From positions 132,578 to 196,577 of the forward strand of contig SRUQ01000011.1 of NCBI GenBank assembly GCA_004791255.1: 64,000 nucleotides of DNA, read 5' to 3'. This document shows positions 61,596 through 64,000 of this stretch, piece after piece (positions within the stretch are counted from its first letter, which is position 1; each line of letters opens with the position of its first letter). Source of the stretch: a bacterium M00.F.Ca.ET.205.01.1.1. Its GTDB lineage: Bacteria; Pseudomonadota; Alphaproteobacteria; Rhizobiales; Rhizobiaceae. Position numbers and translations under genes: made by a program. Under the pieces are notes generated by a model that had not been told where the DNA came from, did no database searches, and saw only the letters and a list, made by a program, of their open reading frames with translations.

Positions 61596-63148
61596 CAGGC
61601 GCTCGCCGCCGGCTGTTCGACGTAGCGCGGAAACACGCCTTCCGGCGCGGGCAGCGCCGTGCCGGGCACAAGTGCAAAGTCCGCATGGACATGCACGAAG
61701 TCGCGCTTATCGGCCGGCACCGCCAGCAGGTCGAGCAGCTTGGCGGCCGAGCCCGGAATGAAGGGCTGGCACTGCAGCGCCACACGACGGACGATCTCGG
61801 CGGTCGTCCACAGCACCGTCTCCATGCGCGCCGGGTTGGTCTTCTTCAGCGCCCACGGTTCCTGTCCGGCGAAATAGCGATCGGCTTCCGCCACCACGCC
61901 GAAGATCGCTGCCAGCGCCAGATGAATGCCCTGCTCGGCCATGGCCTTGCGCGCGGCGTCAAGTGCTGCCGTCGCCTGATCGAGGATCGCCTTGTCGGCG
62001 TCGGCCAGGTCGTCGCGCTTCGGCACCACGCCGCCGCAGTTCTTGGCGATCATCGACAGCGAGCGCTGCGCGAGATTGCCAAGCCCATTGGCGAGGTCGG
62101 CGTTGGTGCGGTTGACGATCGCTTCGTGGCTGTAGCTGCCGTCCTGTCCGAACGGCACTTCGCGCAGGAAGAAGTAGCGCACCTGGTCGACGCCGTAGTG
62201 CTCGACCATGGTGAACGGGTCGATGACGTTGCCGACCGATTTCGACATCTTCTCGCCGCGGTTGAACAGGAAGCCGTGGCCGAAGACGCGCTTCGGCAGC
62301 GGAATGCCGGCCGACATCAGGAAGGCCGGCCAGTACACCGCGTGGAAGCGAACGATATCCTTGCCGATGATGTGGGCATCGGCCGGCCAGAAGCGCCAAT
62401 TGTCAGCATTTTCATCGGGATAACCGACGCCGGTGATGTAGTTGGTCAGCGCGTCGACCCAGACATACATCACATGCTTGTCGTCTTCGGGCACCGGCAC
62501 GCCCCAGTCGAAGGTGGTGCGCGAGATCGACAGGTCCTTCAGTCCCGATTTGACGAAGCTCATCACCTCGTTGCGGCGCTCGGCCGGGCCGACGAAGTCG
62601 GGCTGGCCATCGTAGAGGGCGATGAGCTTGTCCTGGTAGGCCGACAGCCGGAAGAAATAGCTCTCCTCCTCGACCCATTCGACCGGCGTGCCTTGCGGCC
62701 CGTAGCGGACATTGTCGGGGCGGACCTCGGTTTCCTCTTCGCCGTAATAGGCCTCATCGCGCACCGAGTACCAGCCGGCATAGCCGCCCTTGTAGATGTC
62801 GCCATTGGCGGCCATCGCCTTCCAGATCGCCTGCGAGGACGCGTAGTGCCGTTCCTCGGTGGTGCGGATGAAATCGTCGTTGGAGGCGTTGAGCGCGGCC
62901 GCCATGCGTTTGAAATCGGTCGCATTGCGGTCGGCGAGTTCGCGCGGCGAGATGCCTTCGCGCTTGGCCGTCTGCAGCATCTTGATGCCGTGCTCGTCGG
63001 TACCGGTGAGGAAGAACACCTCTTTACCGTCAAGCCGCTGGAAGCGCGCAAGCGCGTCGGTGGCGATCAGTTCGTAGGCATGGCCGATATGCGGCTTGCC
63101 GTTCGGGTAGGAAATCGCGGTCGTGATGTAGAATGTGTCGCGTGACAT
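61595..63148 (-). CDS. metG: methionyl-tRNA synthetase
   Basis: Class I synthetase of 517 residues. The HIGH motif is PHIGHAY (19-25), KMSKS at 300-304, and the connective peptide lacks the zinc cysteines (DEAYYGEEE), giving the zinc-free form. It has no C-terminal dimerisation domain. The ATG at 63148 is the natural start. holB normally ends just upstream in related genomes. Confidence 0.97.
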   Translation of the reverse strand: MSRDTFYITTAISYPNGKPHIGHAYELIATDALARFQRLDGKEVFFLTGTDEHGIKMLQTAKREGISPRELADRNATDFKRMAAALNASNDDFIRTTEERHYASSQAIWKAMAANGDIYKGGYAGWYSVRDEAYYGEEETEVRPDNVRYGPQGTPVEWVEEESYFFRLSAYQDKLIALYDGQPDFVGPAERRNEVMSFVKSGLKDLSISRTTFDWGVPVPEDDKHVMYVWVDALTNYITGVGYPDENADNWRFWPADAHIIGKDIVRFHAVYWPAFLMSAGIPLPKRVFGHGFLFNRGEKMSKSVGNVIDPFTMVEHYGVDQVRYFFLREVPFGQDGSYSHEAIVNRTNADLANGLGNLAQRSLSMIAKNCGGVVPKRDDLADADKAILDQATAALDAARKAMAEQGIHLALAAIFGVVAEADRYFAGQEPWALKKTNPARMETVLWTTAEIVRRVALQCQPFIPGSAAKLLDLLAVPADKRDFVHVHADFALVPGTALPAPEGVFPRYVEQPAASA

Positions 63149-63227
63149 GGGGCCGTCATGAATGTCTGAATGGAAACCGTGGCGGTGGATACCGTATCGG
63201 GACGGCGATTGCCATCCCGCGGGGCCG

Positions 63228-63386
63228 TCACATTCGCATTGCAGAATTCAGGCGATCGATCATGGTCAGCGCGTGCTGCTTCTTGCCGAGATTGCAGGTG
63301 TCCGCCTCAGATATAGTGTCCAGCACCTCGTGCCAAGCCTCGAACCGCGACAACCCTCTGGCGAGACCCGTTGCAAAGAGATGTCG
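63228..63386 (-). pseudogene. holB: C-terminal remnant of DNA polymerase III delta-prime subunit (probable)
   Basis: The minus frame ending 79 bases before metG reads RHLFATGLARGLSRFEAWHE then ISEADTCNLGKKQHALTMID and a final MRM stop. This resembles the last helix region of alphaproteobacterial delta-prime proteins (a remembered Leu-Asn-Leu-Asp-Arg-Lys-Gln-type end), and holB is the expected gene at this place. Only about 50 residues can be traced, and the opposite strand is then taken over by a different gene at 63425. The holB identity is inferred from context as much as from sequence. Confidence 0.5.
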
Positions 63387-63424
63387 CCATCCCCTAGTTT
63401 GGTCGCAGCGCAGAGCAGGGCAGA

Positions 63425-64000
63425 ATGGCCACGACCACTCAATATGATCCGCGAGAGAGCATCGATCTGCGCCTGCGCCAGGCTGGCGTGAGCAAAACCG
63501 TCTATGCCCTTGTCACCCCTGAGATCGAAGCGGTAAAGGCCGAGTTGCTCGGCAACAGCAGCGGAAATGGCCCCGATCCCGTCCGGGCCACCTATCTTGA
63601 CCAGTTCCGCCATGCATGGACCGGAAAGCAGAACGCGCTGCACAAACGGTTCTTCGACACCTGGCTGGCCTGGGCGAAGCCAATGGCGCCCCTGAATGCC
63701 GCCGACTTTCCGTTCAGCTATCCGACTGCGGGTGCAAGCGAGCCGCTTTTTCACCTGATCGCCGATTACGGCAACCGCGCGCGCATCGAGGGGTTTTCAC
63801 CGCGACTTGCAATCTTCCGCGGCGAATATGAAGGCTATAAAGCCTATGCGGAAGCCTGCGGCATTCCGGTGACGGAATATGAGCGCGAGGCTTGGCGCGA
63901 CGTTGCCGATTCCATCAATCCTCTGGATATCCTGTGCATCAGCCAACCCTCGGCCATCGACGGCATGGTCTGGACCGAGGCCAATGCATTCCTGCGCCGG
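63425..64000 (+). CDS. PLP-dependent aminotransferase-like protein (partial, cut by window edge)
   Basis: The first 192 residues of a larger protein. FPFSYPTAGASEPLFHLIAD, then FRGEYEGYKAYAEACGIPVTEY and LDILCISQPSAIDGMVW, resemble the large-domain start of fold-type I aminotransferases, with SQPSAIDG in the place of the usual NPxNPTG. The PLP lysine lies beyond the window. The ATG at 63425 is the first after stops in all relevant frames, and AGAGCAGGGCAGA precedes it. It sits against the probable holB remnant, which suggests foreign or rearranged DNA. Confidence 0.6.
   Translation, partial: MATTTQYDPRESIDLRLRQAGVSKTVYALVTPEIEAVKAELLGNSSGNGPDPVRATYLDQFRHAWTGKQNALHKRFFDTWLAWAKPMAPLNAADFPFSYPTAGASEPLFHLIADYGNRARIEGFSPRLAIFRGEYEGYKAYAEACGIPVTEYEREAWRDVADSINPLDILCISQPSAIDGMVWTEANAFLRR

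Overview
This window looks like a chromosome segment of a Rhizobiales alphaproteobacterium, most likely Mesorhizobium or a close relative. The evidence is the gene order dusB-ntrB-ntrC-ntrY-ntrX followed by hfq-hflX, a pyruvate dehydrogenase operon whose E1-beta subunit carries its own lipoyl domain, a fused ispDF, the metG-tatD-MBL block, high GC content and palindromic intergenic repeats of rhizobial type. No rRNA, tRNA, CRISPR array or insertion sequence was found. The organism call rests on synteny and remembered families, not on a database search.

Layout. 1-3.3 kb: an SDR cut by the window edge, a cysteine synthase, an AlaX-type editing protein and an epoxide-hydrolase-like enzyme. 3.3-7.7 kb is accessory: an outer-membrane barrel protein, a cytochrome P450, and a coupled minus-strand set of a small HlyC-like protein, an alpha/beta hydrolase and an Stf0 sulfotransferase. 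7.8-20.2 kb: sulfurtransferase, ald with its divergent Lrp regulator, formyl-THF cyclo-ligase, type II NADH dehydrogenase, a Tat-exported nucleotidase, cfa with a decayed DUF1365 gene upstream, and kdsA. 20.3-22.7 kb: dodecin, a PRC-barrel protein, a tiny lipoprotein and a DUF5675-GH19 cell-wall enzyme, lying between kdsA and eno. 23-33.3 kb: eno, ftsB, pdhA-pdhB-pdhC-(membrane protein)-(SGNH hydrolase)-lpdA, lipA and a COQ10-like gene.

33.3-38.5 kb holds a three-gene minus-strand operon: a 1356-residue Pls/PosA-type single-module NRPS, a GNAT and a phosphopantetheinyl transferase. All parts needed to make an activated amino-acid homopolymer appear to be present, and this is the best candidate in the window for a little-described system. 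38.8-51.7 kb is nitrogen-control and housekeeping DNA (pncC/cinA, ispDF, dusB, ntrBC, ntrYX, a D-amino acid transaminase, hfq, hflX, mazG). 51.8-59.9 kb: an aromatic aminotransferase, a degenerate histidine phosphatase, an ECF sigma/anti-sigma pair, a Bax-inhibitor protein, a divergent TetR/exported RidA pair with palindromic operators, an epimerase, an arginase-family remnant, a NUDIX hydrolase and a GNAT. 60-63.2 kb: the MBL, tatD and metG genes. Just upstream of metG lies what reads as only the C-terminal end of holB, and a PLP-dependent aminotransferase-like gene running off the window follows on the opposite strand, so the right edge is probably a rearrangement boundary.

Three enzymes appear to have lost a canonical catalytic residue: His to Asn in the Stf0-linked hydrolase, RHG to CNG in the histidine phosphatase, and PAR to PAQ in the RidA homolog. 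Three gene remnants (DUF1365, arginase family, holB) show local decay and rearrangement.
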